Below are positions 24,184 through 34,215 of a stretch of DNA of 64,000 nucleotides, piece after piece. Below the pieces are notes generated by a model. That model made no database searches, was not told the origin of the DNA, and saw only the letters and a program-made list of their open reading frames with translations. The translations under genes and the position numbers were made by a program. The number at the start of each line of letters is the position of its first letter. The stretch's first letter is position 1. The DNA is from Stappia indica (GTDB lineage Bacteria > Pseudomonadota > Alphaproteobacteria > Rhizobiales > Stappiaceae), in assembly GCF_009789575.1 (NCBI RefSeq), contig NZ_CP046908.1:2707001-2771000 (forward strand), in the 5' to 3' direction.

Positions 24184-25005
24184 ATGCCAAGACGCCTGCT
24201 CGGACTGCTTCTCGTCCTGCCCGCCCTGACGGTGATCCTGTTCCTGTTCGTACTGCCGCTCGCCCTTTCGGTGGTCGGCGCCTTCGAGACCGAGGCAGGC
24301 TACGGGCTGGACAACTTCACGAAGTCCTTTGCCCTCTATAGCTCCGACATCCTCTTCACCGTGGTGATCGTCAGCCTGTCGACCTGCCTGATCGGGCTCT
24401 TCTCGATCGCCATCGGCGGCTATCTGACGCTGGGCGAAAACCCGCGCGCCGTGGCGATCCTGCGCTGGCTGTACCGGTGGCCGCTGTTCATTCCCTTCAT
24501 CGTCGTCGGTCAGGTGCTGCGCACCTTCCTCGCCAAGAACGGCTTGATGAACAACATTCTCGTCGGTGCCGGCCTCATCACCCCGCTGCAGGCGGTGAGC
24601 TTTCTCGACTGGCGCGGCATCGTCATCGCCTTCGTGTGGAAGCAGACGCCCTTCGTGACGCTGCTGCTCGCCGGCGCCATGGCCTCGGTCGACCGCGGCA
24701 CCATCGAGGCGGCCCGCAATCTCGGCGCATCGCGGCTCCGCATCCTGATCGAGATCCTTGTGCCGCAGGTCGCCACCACGCTGATGGTCGGGCTGGTCCT
24801 GTCCTTCGTCACGATGATGTCGGTGCTCTCGGTGCCGCTGATGATCAACGCCCAGTCGCCGACCATGCTGACCGCCGACATCGCCTTCCGCATCAATGCC
24901 TATGGCGACTATGGCGTCGCTAATGCGCTCGGCCTGATCTCGCTCGCCGCGACCGCCTGCGTCGCGTGGTTCTATCTGCGCCAGAGCATGAGGGAACGCG
25001 GATGA
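24184..25005 (+). CDS. ABC transporter permease, first subunit
   Basis: An inner-membrane permease of 273 residues with six helices. It carries the EAA-type coupling motif (EAARNLGASRLRILIEILVPQ, near residues 180-200) that contacts the ATPase. The ATG at 24184 starts directly at the first helix; the frame is open further upstream but without sense. It overlaps the second permease by 4 bp (ATGA), which indicates translational coupling. Confidence 0.9.
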   Translation: MPRRLLGLLLVLPALTVILFLFVLPLALSVVGAFETEAGYGLDNFTKSFALYSSDILFTVVIVSLSTCLIGLFSIAIGGYLTLGENPRAVAILRWLYRWPLFIPFIVVGQVLRTFLAKNGLMNNILVGAGLITPLQAVSFLDWRGIVIAFVWKQTPFVTLLLAGAMASVDRGTIEAARNLGASRLRILIEILVPQVATTLMVGLVLSFVTMMSVLSVPLMINAQSPTMLTADIAFRINAYGDYGVANALGLISLAATACVAWFYLRQSMRERG

Positions 25006-25856
25006 GCGCCTCGTCGCCCCCCTTCGCGCGCAAGGCCGAGCCTGCGCGCATCCGCCTGGACCTTTGGTGGGTGCCGCGCGCCATCGTGCTCGGCCTCATC
25101 GCCTTCATCATCTTCGGTCCGTTGACCAACCTCGTCCTGTGGACCGTCGCCGAGCGCTGGTATTTTCCCCATGCGCTGCCGCTCGAATACGGCTTCAGCT
25201 ACTGGGAGCGGGTGTTCTCGCCGCGCGGCAACGCGATGGAATCGCTTGCCAACAGCGTCCTGGTGGCGAGCCTGACGGTGGTTCTGGCCATCGCGCTGGC
25301 AGTGCCTGCCGGCTATGCGCTGGCGCGCCTGCGCCTGCCGTTCCGGGCGCTGATCCTGCTGGCCTTCCTGATCCCGCAGGCCTTCCCGAACCTGCCGGTC
25401 TACGTCAACATCGCCCGGCTCTTCTACCAGATCGGCCTCAACGGCACGGTCATCGGCGTCGTCCTGGTACATGTCACCCACGGGCTGGTCTATGCGGTCT
25501 GGATCGCCACTGCGGCCTTCTCCGCCGTCGACAGCGAGCTGGAACAGGCGGCCCGCTCGCTCGGGGCCGGCGCCTTCCGCGCGTTCCGGGACGTGACGCT
25601 GCCGCTTGCCGCCCCGGGGCTGCTGGCGAGCGCGATCTTCGTGTTCCTGGAATCCCTCGACGAGTTCACCGGCAGCTATTTCGTCGGCGCCCCCGATGTG
25701 AATCTGCTGCCGCTTCTGCTTTATACCGCAGGGGCAGGCGGAAACTATCAGGTGGCATCGATCACGGCACTGTTGCTCCTGATCCCGTCCATTGCTTTCA
25801 TGCTCGTCGTCGAGCGATTCCTCAGATCCGACGTGCTGTCGAAGGTTGGCCATTGA
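25002..25856 (+). CDS. ABC transporter permease, second subunit
   Basis: An inner-membrane permease of 284 residues. A cytoplasmic N-terminus is followed by six helices, and the coupling motif EQAARSLGAGAFRAFRDVTLP lies near residue 180. It forms a heterodimer with the preceding permease. Starts within the stop of the upstream gene (ATGA overlap) and ends overlapping the LacI start (TTGA). Confidence 0.9.
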   Translation: MSASSPPFARKAEPARIRLDLWWVPRAIVLGLIAFIIFGPLTNLVLWTVAERWYFPHALPLEYGFSYWERVFSPRGNAMESLANSVLVASLTVVLAIALAVPAGYALARLRLPFRALILLAFLIPQAFPNLPVYVNIARLFYQIGLNGTVIGVVLVHVTHGLVYAVWIATAAFSAVDSELEQAARSLGAGAFRAFRDVTLPLAAPGLLASAIFVFLESLDEFTGSYFVGAPDVNLLPLLLYTAGAGGNYQVASITALLLLIPSIAFMLVVERFLRSDVLSKVGH

Positions 25857-26890
25857 AACGGGACCAGGGCGACAAGACCCCCGCACGGCGCTTCATCAGC
25901 GCGCAGCAGGTGGCACAAAAGGCCGGCGTATCGCGCTCGGCGGTCTCGCGCGCGTTCACGCCCGGCGCCAGCATCGCACCGGAGACCCGCGAGAAGGTCA
26001 TGCAGGCGGCGGCCGAGCTCGGCTATCAGGTCAATGACCTGGCGCGCGGGCTGCTCGCCAATCGCAGCCGCCTCGTCGGGCTGATCGTCACCCGGCCCGA
26101 AGTGGGATTTCGCGCCCATCTCGTCTCCGCCCTGACACGGGCGCTGATCCTGCGTGGCAGCGTGCCTCTGATCATCAACACCGGCAGCCTCGAGCAGGAG
26201 CTTCAGGCGGCGCAGAACGCCCTGTTCGGATATCGGGCCGCTGCAACGATCATCCTGTCCGGCTCGCCCCCGGCCTCCTTCGTGGAGCTGGCCCGGCGCA
26301 ACGGCCAGCCGCTGATCATGATCGGGCGCTCCGAGCCCGACTGCGATCACGTGCGCATCGACAATACCGGCGCGGCCCGAGCGGCCGCACGGCTCTTCGT
26401 CGAACGCGGCTTCACACGCCTTGCGGTGGCCGGTGTCTCCTCGGCGACGCCCAGCCTTGTCGAACGCGAGAAAGCCTTTGCGGACGAGGCCCAACGCCTT
26501 GGAGCCCATGTTGCCCGCGCTCACGGCGAGGAAGCGAACTATGCGGGCGGCCAGCAAGCCGCCGACGCGCTGTTTTCTCCCGATGCGACGCCCCGAAGAC
26601 CCGAGGCGGTCTTCTGCGTCAACGATCTGGTCGCCATCGGCCTCATGGACCGGGCACGCAGCCGCTTCAGCCTCGACATTCCGCGCGATCTCGCCGTCAT
26701 CGGCTTCGACGACATTCCCGAGGCCTCCTGGGACTCCTACCGGCTCAGCACCTTCCGGCAGGACCCAGAAAAGATGGCAGAAGGTGCCGTCGCCCATCTG
26801 GAGCGACGGTTGACCGACCTGGATGCGCCGCCCTCGACCCTGAGGCTGGAAGCCACTTTCGTGGAACGCGCGACGACGCCCGGACGTTGA
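25853..26890 (+). CDS. LacI-family transcriptional regulator of the ABC operon
   Basis: A DNA-binding protein of 345 residues. The LacI helix-turn-helix is ISAQQVAQKAGVSRSAVSRAF (about residues 15-35), with the hinge helix near residue 60 (ARGLLANRSRLVGLIV). The periplasmic-binding-like effector domain ends with VIGFDDIPEASWDSYRLSTFRQD. The TTG at 25853 is taken as start: it overlaps the permease stop (TTGA) and begins just before the DNA-binding domain. Encoding the regulator last in its own operon implies an autoregulatory loop, perhaps through 21776-21789. Confidence 0.9.
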   Translation: MKRDQGDKTPARRFISAQQVAQKAGVSRSAVSRAFTPGASIAPETREKVMQAAAELGYQVNDLARGLLANRSRLVGLIVTRPEVGFRAHLVSALTRALILRGSVPLIINTGSLEQELQAAQNALFGYRAAATIILSGSPPASFVELARRNGQPLIMIGRSEPDCDHVRIDNTGAARAAARLFVERGFTRLAVAGVSSATPSLVEREKAFADEAQRLGAHVARAHGEEANYAGGQQAADALFSPDATPRRPEAVFCVNDLVAIGLMDRARSRFSLDIPRDLAVIGFDDIPEASWDSYRLSTFRQDPEKMAEGAVAHLERRLTDLDAPPSTLRLEATFVERATTPGR

Positions 26891-27001
26891 CCGCTCAGCC
26901 TGCCTCAGCGGCTGGCCAGGTCTGCCGCCGAAGGCAGAAAGATGCTACCTGCGGGGGACACGCCTCGGCGGAGCATGTTTCACCACACGGAGGACGACAT
27001 C

Positions 27002-27799
27002 ATGAGCGCTGACAACCGGCGAGCGGTAATCCGCCAGTTCACCTGCCTCGACGACAATTTCGGCGTCCTTGTCCATGTGCCGGAAAGCGCCAGCGGACCG
27101 GGCGGCACCATCGCCATCGACGTGCCTCACCCCGATCCCTACAAGGAGGTGCTGAGGGAGACCGGCTGGACGCTGACGGACATTCTCGTCACTCACCACC
27201 ACTGGGACCATGTCCAGGGGCTGGAGAAGCTCAAGGCCGACACAGGCGCCCGCGTCACCGGCCCCGCCCTGTCGCGCGACAAGATCGCCGGGCTCGACGC
27301 CTTTGTGGAAGACGGCGACGAGATCACGGTCGCGGGGATCGCCTTCAAGGCGATCGGCACGCCCGGCCATACGCTCGACCAGATCTCGTGGTGGGCGCCG
27401 GAACTCTCCTTCGCCCATACCGGCGACACGTTGTTCTCGCTTGGCTGCGGCCGCATCTTCGAGGGCGATCCGGCGATGATGTGGGCTTCGCTGGAAAAGC
27501 TCGCCCACCTGCTGCCGCCGCAAACCTCCATCCATTGCGGCCACGAATACACTCTGTCCAACGCCCGCTTCGCGCTGACTGTCGATCCCGACAACGCCGC
27601 CCTGAAGGCGCGGGTTGCCGAGGTGGAGAGCCTGCGGCAGAAGGGCCTGCCGACGCTGCCGACGACGATGGCGGCGGAACTGGCGACAAATCCGTTCCTG
27701 CGCCCCGGCGACCCTGCGATCCGCAAGCACCTGGGCCTCGAAGGGGCAAGCGATGCGGCGGTCTTTGCCGAGATCCGGCGTCGCAAGGACACGTTCTGA
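27002..27799 (+). CDS. gloB: Hydroxyacylglutathione hydrolase (glyoxalase II)
   Basis: A metallo-beta-lactamase-fold hydrolase of 265 residues that would split S-lactoylglutathione to lactate and glutathione. The dinuclear metal motif THHHWDHVQG (about residue 63) is intact, followed by GHT, HTGDTLFSLGCGR and CGHEYTLSNARF. The C-terminal substrate-binding helices are present. The ATG at 27002 follows CGGAGGA; the frame is open 60 nt further upstream. It lies 111 bp after the LacI gene and is followed by a cupin gene after 22 bp. Confidence 0.93.
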   Translation: MSADNRRAVIRQFTCLDDNFGVLVHVPESASGPGGTIAIDVPHPDPYKEVLRETGWTLTDILVTHHHWDHVQGLEKLKADTGARVTGPALSRDKIAGLDAFVEDGDEITVAGIAFKAIGTPGHTLDQISWWAPELSFAHTGDTLFSLGCGRIFEGDPAMMWASLEKLAHLLPPQTSIHCGHEYTLSNARFALTVDPDNAALKARVAEVESLRQKGLPTLPTTMAAELATNPFLRPGDPAIRKHLGLEGASDAAVFAEIRRRKDTF

Positions 27800-27821
27800 C
27801 CGCTTGCTGGAGCCGACCGCC

Positions 27822-28268
27822 ATGTTCGACCCTGACATGACCGCCGCCGAGATCATCTCGATGCTCGGCCTCACGCCGCACCCCGAAGGCGGGCACTACC
27901 GGGAGACGTTCCGCGACAGCGAGACGGATGCCGCGGGCCGTGCCCGCTCGACCGCCATCTACTATCTGCTGGAGGCGGGCGAGCTCTCGGCCTGGCACCG
28001 GGTGGATGCGGTCGAGATCTGGCACTGGCACGCCGGCGGGCCGCTCGCCCTGACCATCTCGGAGAACGGACACGACGCCCGCGCCCTGCATCTGGGAAAC
28101 GACCTTGCCGCCGGCCAGCACCCGCAAGGCATCGTACCGGCAGGAGCGTGGCAGACGGCCGAAAGCCTCGGCCGCTGGACGCTGGTCGGTTGCACCGTGG
28201 CGCCCGGCTTCGAGTTTGCCGGCTTCGAGATGGCGCCTCCCGGCTGGCGGCCCGTTCCACGCGGCTGA
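27822..28268 (+). CDS. Cupin DUF985-family protein
   Basis: A protein of 148 residues. The DUF985 cupin is recognised from [48 protein letters not shown] and [17 protein letters not shown]. The conserved His and Glu residues form a metal or ligand pocket. The family has no settled function. The ATG at 27822 is chosen because homologous sequence starts at once; the frame is open well into gloB. Probably co-transcribed with gloB. Confidence 0.87.
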   Translation: MFDPDMTAAEIISMLGLTPHPEGGHYRETFRDSETDAAGRARSTAIYYLLEAGELSAWHRVDAVEIWHWHAGGPLALTISENGHDARALHLGNDLAAGQHPQGIVPAGAWQTAESLGRWTLVGCTVAPGFEFAGFEMAPPGWRPVPRG

Positions 28269-28432
28269 ATTTCGGCGCGGAACCGCAGCGCTTCGGGGTT
28301 TCCCGGCTTGCGCTCCGGCACCCAAAGGCTACAGTGCGCGCGAATTTCACCAGCGGCGACCTGCCGGCCCGTGCCGGCGCACGGATCGCCGCAACCCGCC
28401 TCAACCTGCCCAGGACTGGAACTACGGACCCC

Positions 28433-29649
<1,217 letters not shown>

Positions 29650-29653
<4 letters not shown>

Positions 29654-30345
29654 CATCGCACCCGGCGCGGGATGCAGTCTGGCTCGCCGATCTCGGCGAC
29701 CGGCTCGCTCGCGCCGGGTTTCGCCTGCTCGGCCGGTTCGAACCCGCCCCGGACGACGGGATGCCCGACGCAAGAGCAGGCCATGCTGCCCGTGCCGTGT
29801 TCGTTGTCGGCAGCCTTTCCAACGCCCTCTTCGAAATCTTCGCACGCAGTCCTGAAGCGGCCGACGGCCTGCCGGATCCGCTGGATCGCTTCACCCGCCG
29901 GGTCCTGACCCGGCTGGCCGAGAGCGAGGGCCTCGGCATCGTCTTTCCCTTCGAAGGCCCTCCCTACCACCCCTTCCAGCGCTGGACACTGAGGGCCGGC
30001 AGCTTCTCGCGCTCGCCGATGGGCGTGCTGGCGCATCGCACATTCGGCCCCTGGGCAGGCCTGCGTGCAGCCCTCCTGTCGCCGGAGCCGCTGGCTGTGC
30101 CCGCAGCGTCACCCGCGGACGGCCCCTGCCCGACCTGCTCCGACATGCCGTGCATGTCCGCCTGCCCGGCCGGCGCCCTGTCGCAGGCCGGCTATGACGT
30201 GCCGCGCTGTCTGGCCTATTTGCGGGCGAACCCTACCGCGCCCTGCCATGCCGGCTGCCTCGCACGGCATGCCTGCCCCTTCGGCCGCGCGCATGCGCAG
30301 TCGGCGCAAGCCGGCAGCTTCCACATGCGCAGCTTTCTCAGCTGA
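29650..30345 (+). CDS. Ferredoxin-like protein with cysteine-rich C-terminus
   Basis: A protein of 231 residues starting at the GTG at 29650, inside the argG stop (overlap GTGA). The N-terminal 150 residues have no clear domain ([20 protein letters not shown]..., then [19 protein letters not shown]). The C-terminal 70 residues hold [18 protein letters not shown] and [14 protein letters not shown], suited to one or two 4Fe-4S clusters. Such genes are annotated as ferredoxin in related species, without a known partner. The tight overlap with argG suggests co-expression, but no functional link is evident. Confidence 0.75.
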
Positions 30346-30372
30346 ACTGGCGCGATCCGGGCGGCTGGGACC

Positions 30373-31278
30373 TCAGCGGTCGCGGACAGCAACGAACCGG
30401 GCAAGCCCCGCAAGCGGCGCCGCGCGAGCGCCATACGGGGCAAGCAGCGTCTCCGCCTCGCCGACCAGACGGGAAAGCTCCGCGCGCGTCCACTCGGCGC
30501 CCTTGAGCGCAACCAGCGTCGCCTTGCCGGCGGCCGCATCCTTGCCGGCCGCCTTGCCGAGCGCGGCCGCATCGCCCTCGACGTCGAGCAGGTCGTCGGC
30601 CAGCTGGAACGCAAGGCCGATCACCTCACCGAACCGGGTAAGCCGCTCGATATCCTCATCAGATGCCCCGGCAAGCCGGGCGCCGGTGCGCGCCGCATAG
30701 CGGATCAAGGCGCCGGTCTTCATCGACTGCAGCAGGCGGATCTCCGCCTCGCCGAGCGTGCTGTGTTCGGCTGCAAGATCGAGCATCTGCCCGCCCGCCA
30801 TGCCGCCGACACCGGCGGCGCGCGCCAGGTCGCGCGACGCCGACAGCCGGACGTCGGCGTCCACATGCACCCGCGGATCGGCGACGAGATCGAAGGCCAG
30901 CGTCAGCAGCGCGTCGCCGGCAAGGATCGCCGTCGCCTCGTCGAAGGCGCGGTGAACCGTCGGCCGGCCGCGGCGCATGTCGTCGTCGTCCATCGCCGGA
31001 AGATCGTCATGGACGAGCGAATAACAGTGGATGCATTCGAGAGCGGCGGCCGCGACGAGCACGCCCTCGTCGTCGCGGCCGAACAGCCGCGCCGCCGCGA
31101 TCATCAAGCCCGGGCGCAGCCGCTTGCCGCCCCCGAGCGCCGCATAGCGCATTGCTTCGACAAGCCGGTCGGGGCGCGCCGGCTCCTCTTCGCACGGCTG
31201 CAAGGCAAGCAGGGTCTCGAGCATTGCCTCGAACCGCCCTGCATCGGCGGCAAGCTGGTCGGCGGCATCGGCAGTCAC
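30373..31278 (-). CDS. ispA: Polyprenyl synthetase, farnesyl-diphosphate synthase type
   Basis: A cytoplasmic enzyme of 301 residues for isoprenoid chain elongation (IPP plus DMAPP/GPP to FPP, or GGPP). The first Asp-rich motif DDLPAMDDDDMRRGRPT (about residue 90) has the bacterial DDxxxxD form, and the second is DDLLD near residue 235. The GTG at 31278 is chosen: GGAG lies 8 nt upstream and the protein then begins as in homologues. The frame remains open far upstream without sense. Chain length (FPP or GGPP) is inferred only from family resemblance. Confidence 0.88.
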   Translation of the reverse strand: MTADAADQLAADAGRFEAMLETLLALQPCEEEPARPDRLVEAMRYAALGGGKRLRPGLMIAAARLFGRDDEGVLVAAAALECIHCYSLVHDDLPAMDDDDMRRGRPTVHRAFDEATAILAGDALLTLAFDLVADPRVHVDADVRLSASRDLARAAGVGGMAGGQMLDLAAEHSTLGEAEIRLLQSMKTGALIRYAARTGARLAGASDEDIERLTRFGEVIGLAFQLADDLLDVEGDAAALGKAAGKDAAAGKATLVALKGAEWTRAELSRLVGEAETLLAPYGARAAPLAGLARFVAVRDR

Positions 31279-31494
31279 GGGAACGGCTCCGGAAAACCTT
31301 GAGGAACGGGGGCCGGCCTCGATCCGCCGGCGCCTCGCCTCAGTGTCGAAAAACCCGGCGAAGGTCAACCACCTCCAGGAAGGTTCGGTGGCGGCAGGCG
31401 ACCATCTGTTGTCTGAGACATTGCCAACCTGTATTCCCTCGCCACAGTGTGGCACCGTGCGCGAGGGGATCGGCACGGCGGACGGCGGGGGCGA

Positions 31495-32214
31495 ATGAGC
31501 GAAGGCGAAGTCAGGAGCGAGACGCGACGGCCGCGCCGCAGGCGCTTGCGACGGATCGTGCTGCGTACGCTTCTCGCCATTGTGCTGCTGCCGCCCGTCC
31601 TGACCCTGCTCTGGGCCGTGGTGCCGCCCATAAGCACGCTGATGCTCGCCCGCTATGTCCAGGGGCTCTGGGTCGACCGCGACTATGTGTCCCTCGACGC
31701 AATCTCCCCGCATCTCGTGCGGTCCGTCGTCGCCTCGGAGGATGCCCGCTTCTGCCAGCATGGCGGCGTCGACTGGGAGGCGCTGGAGAGCCAGATCGCC
31801 GCGCTGAACGACGGCGACGACGTGCGCGGCGCCTCGACCATCACCATGCAGGTCGCCAAGAACCTGTTCCTGTGGAACGACCGCAGCTATGTCCGCAAGG
31901 CCGTGGAACTGCCGCTGGCGCTGATGATCGACGCCATGCTGACCAAGCGGCGGATCCTGGAAATCTACCTCAACATCGCGGAATGGGGCGAGGGCGTCTT
32001 CGGAGCGGAGGCAGCGGCGCAGGCCTGGTTCGGCAAGCCCGCGAAGGACCTCGATCGTACGGAAGCCGCGCGCCTGGCCACCGCGCTTCCCAACCCGATC
32101 GCCCGCAATCCGGCCCGGCCGCGCCCCGGCCACGACCGGCTGGCGCGGATCAATCGCGGCCGGGCCGCGGCGATCGAGCCGCATCTGGACTGCATCCCCG
32201 GTTTCGGCCCCTGA
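31495..32214 (+). CDS. mtgA: Monofunctional peptidoglycan glycosyltransferase
   Basis: A membrane-anchored glycosyltransferase-51 enzyme of 239 residues that polymerises lipid II into glycan strands. An Arg-rich N-terminus precedes one membrane helix (about residues 20-45). The catalytic motif is SEDARFCQHGGVDW (about residues 81-94), followed by GASTITMQVAKNLFLWNDRSYVRK and EIYLNIAEWGEGVFGAE. No transpeptidase domain is present, so it is monofunctional. The ATG at 31495 is preferred to an upstream ATG at 31447. Divergent from ispA. Confidence 0.93.
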   Translation: MSEGEVRSETRRPRRRRLRRIVLRTLLAIVLLPPVLTLLWAVVPPISTLMLARYVQGLWVDRDYVSLDAISPHLVRSVVASEDARFCQHGGVDWEALESQIAALNDGDDVRGASTITMQVAKNLFLWNDRSYVRKAVELPLALMIDAMLTKRRILEIYLNIAEWGEGVFGAEAAAQAWFGKPAKDLDRTEAARLATALPNPIARNPARPRPGHDRLARINRGRAAAIEPHLDCIPGFGP

Positions 32215-32381
32215 TCGCGACGTAAAGAATCGCCCGGACACGACAAATTTTCTGACTTTCGGGCTGGCAAAGCGGCAAAAGGTCCGGTATAAGCCCGCCA
32301 TTCCTGCACACCGTGTAGACCCACGCCCCGGGCTGACCCGGTCCGGGTTTTGCGGGATATTGCACGACGGAGAGTACGACA

Positions 32382-32567
32382 ATGGCCGTTCCGAAGAGAA
32401 AAACCACGCGCATGAAGCGCGGCGCGCGTCGCTCCGCGGACGCCCTGAAGCAGCCGACCTATGTCGAGGACAAGGATTCGGGCGAACTTCGCCGCCCGCA
32501 TCACGTCGACCTGAAGACGGGCATGTACCGGGGCCGCCAGATCCTGGCGGTGAAGGAAGACGTCTGA
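32382..32567 (+). CDS. rpmF: 50S ribosomal protein L32
   Basis: A basic ribosomal protein of 61 residues. [20 protein letters not shown] is the standard N-terminus of L32, and the alphaproteobacterial ending ([12 protein letters not shown]) is present. It is of the zinc-free type, without the four cysteines. A GGAGAG site precedes the ATG. The upstream 167 bp carry its promoter region, where TATAAG (32287-32292) could be a -10. Two hairpins end the transcript. Confidence 0.96.
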   Translation: MAVPKRKTTRMKRGARRSADALKQPTYVEDKDSGELRRPHHVDLKTGMYRGRQILAVKEDV

Positions 32568-32657
32568 TCGGAGCTTCCGGCAGGCGCGGCGTCCGTCGTC
32601 GCGTCGTATCGGTAAGACCTTCGCCCCGGCCAGCCGGCCGGGGTTTGCGCGTTTTAG

Positions 32658-32692
32658 AAAGGGATCGAAGCCCGTGCTTCGATCCCTTTTTT
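32658..32692 (+). terminator. Strong rho-independent terminator after rpmF
   Basis: AAAGGGATCGAAG-CCCGTG-CTTCGATCCCTTTTTT: an 11-12 bp stem with a run of T. A smaller GC hairpin (CCCCGGCC...GGCCGGGG, about 32624-32643) precedes it. Confidence 0.9.
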
Positions 32693-32864
32693 GCGTTGCG
32701 CCTGCCGTCGGGTCCCGCACCCGTAACGTGGAAACCCTGTTCAGGGTTGTTCCAGGACCCTTGCGAGGCAACCTTGCAGGAGAAACGCAACTCCGGCTAC
32801 CAAGGCAGCTATACGCGCAGGGGCGGTGCGCGAGGGCACGATCAGCGCAGTTTGCCGGGGTCGC

Positions 32865-34076
32865 ATGAACGACGACAACAGCGGGACGTCTAAGGTCCGG
32901 AAACGACGGGTCATCTACATACCAGGCTACGACCTGCGCCGGCCCGAGACAGTCTTCAGCCAACTCACGGAAGAATTGGCCCGATTCCTGAGACTCCGGT
33001 CGGTGTCGGGGTCGTTCTCCGGTTTGAGGCCAGGCGCCGGATCCGGCGGATCTTCTGTCGACTGGACCGGTGAAATCACCTGGCCGGAAGGCGTGGTGAC
33101 GACGCGATTCTCCCTGCTGGGTTGGCGGGATCTGAGCAAGCGCGACTTTCGACGCCCCCTCTGGGCGGTCATTGCGGGGGCTGTGCGCACATTTGTCCTG
33201 TTCGCGATGGCCGGCGGCTACAGGGAGCGCCTGCGTGCCAACTGGATGAACGGCCTTTTCTTTCTCTACCCGATGCTTGCGCTTCTGATGTTTCTGGTCG
33301 CCTCGATCGTGCCGGCGCTGCTTTTTCCCTTCATTCTTCCCGGGACCGGTCCTGTCCATGCGGCCTTGAGCGTTGCGGCAGGCCTGGCCTGGATGATCTC
33401 GCTTTACCAGGTGACGCGTCTCGTGGAACGCTGGACCTATCTCTGGTACCTGATCCAGGACTGGTATTCCATCGGACGTCTGGCGCGCAATGAAGACCCG
33501 CAGATGACGGCGCGCATCGCCGAGTTCGCCGAACGGATCATCGGGATGGCCACCGAATGCGAGCCGGACGAGGAGTTTGTCCTTGTTGCCCACAGTTCCG
33601 GAACCTTTGTTCTGCTCTACACGCTGCGGGAGGTGCTGAAGCGCGTGCCGGATTTCGGCGCGGCGCAGGGCCAGGTCACCGTTCTGACGATGGGGTCGGC
33701 ATTCGGCTATGTCGGCGGCTTCGGCGCGCAGAGAGGCTTCGGCGCCGCTGTCGCGAGCCTTGCCCAGGCACGGCATCTCGACTGGACCGATGTCTATGCC
33801 CCCCACGATATCCTTTGCTGCGGAAAGACCACGCCGGTGGCGACCTATGCGCCTTGGCTGGCGCGACACGTCCAGGAGCCGAGACGTTTCAGCGTGAGGG
33901 TGCCGGACCGGATGACCGCCGGGCTCTATCGCCATCTTCGGTTCCGCTTCTTCAAGCTGCATTTCTGCTATTTCCTCGCCTCCGAGCGAGCGGACCTCTT
34001 TGACTTCTACCGGCTTACTCTCGGGCCGTTGCCCGCGGCCCGGCAACTCGGCCGCTGGGAAAAATCGCTCCCCTGA
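32865..34076 (+). CDS. Membrane-bound alpha/beta-hydrolase-like protein, function unknown
   Basis: A protein of 403 residues with the outline of an alpha/beta hydrolase interrupted by membrane helices. It starts with a basic stretch and VIYIPGYDLR (possible oxyanion loop). Two or three hydrophobic helices follow around residues 105-175 (LFFLYPMLALLMFLVASIV and the next). The putative nucleophile elbow is VLVAHSSGTFVLLYTL (about residue 240). A late APHDILCC could carry the acid. Family unassigned. The ATG at 32865 is preferred over one at 32826, with the protein character starting at RRVIYIPGY. It stands alone after the rpmF terminator. Confidence 0.7.
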   Translation: MNDDNSGTSKVRKRRVIYIPGYDLRRPETVFSQLTEELARFLRLRSVSGSFSGLRPGAGSGGSSVDWTGEITWPEGVVTTRFSLLGWRDLSKRDFRRPLWAVIAGAVRTFVLFAMAGGYRERLRANWMNGLFFLYPMLALLMFLVASIVPALLFPFILPGTGPVHAALSVAAGLAWMISLYQVTRLVERWTYLWYLIQDWYSIGRLARNEDPQMTARIAEFAERIIGMATECEPDEEFVLVAHSSGTFVLLYTLREVLKRVPDFGAAQGQVTVLTMGSAFGYVGGFGAQRGFGAAVASLAQARHLDWTDVYAPHDILCCGKTTPVATYAPWLARHVQEPRRFSVRVPDRMTAGLYRHLRFRFFKLHFCYFLASERADLFDFYRLTLGPLPAARQLGRWEKSLP

Positions 34077-34143
34077 GAACAGGGCCCCGCGCTGGCAGGC
34101 TTTCACGGCGGAACGCCGACTTCGTCTGTGGCCGCAGGCACAT

Positions 34144-34174
34144 AAAAAAGGGCTTCCGGCATGCCGGAAGCCCC
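34144..34174 (-). terminator. Rho-independent terminator of phaB
   Basis: On the minus strand, GGGGCTTCCGGCATGCCGGAAGCCC followed by TTTTTT. The almost perfect palindrome lies 42 bp after the phaB stop and may also stop transcription from the left. Confidence 0.85.
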
Positions 34175-34215
34175 GAAGCTCGCACCGATGCGGCCTTGGT
34201 TGTCTCGCGCCAGCG

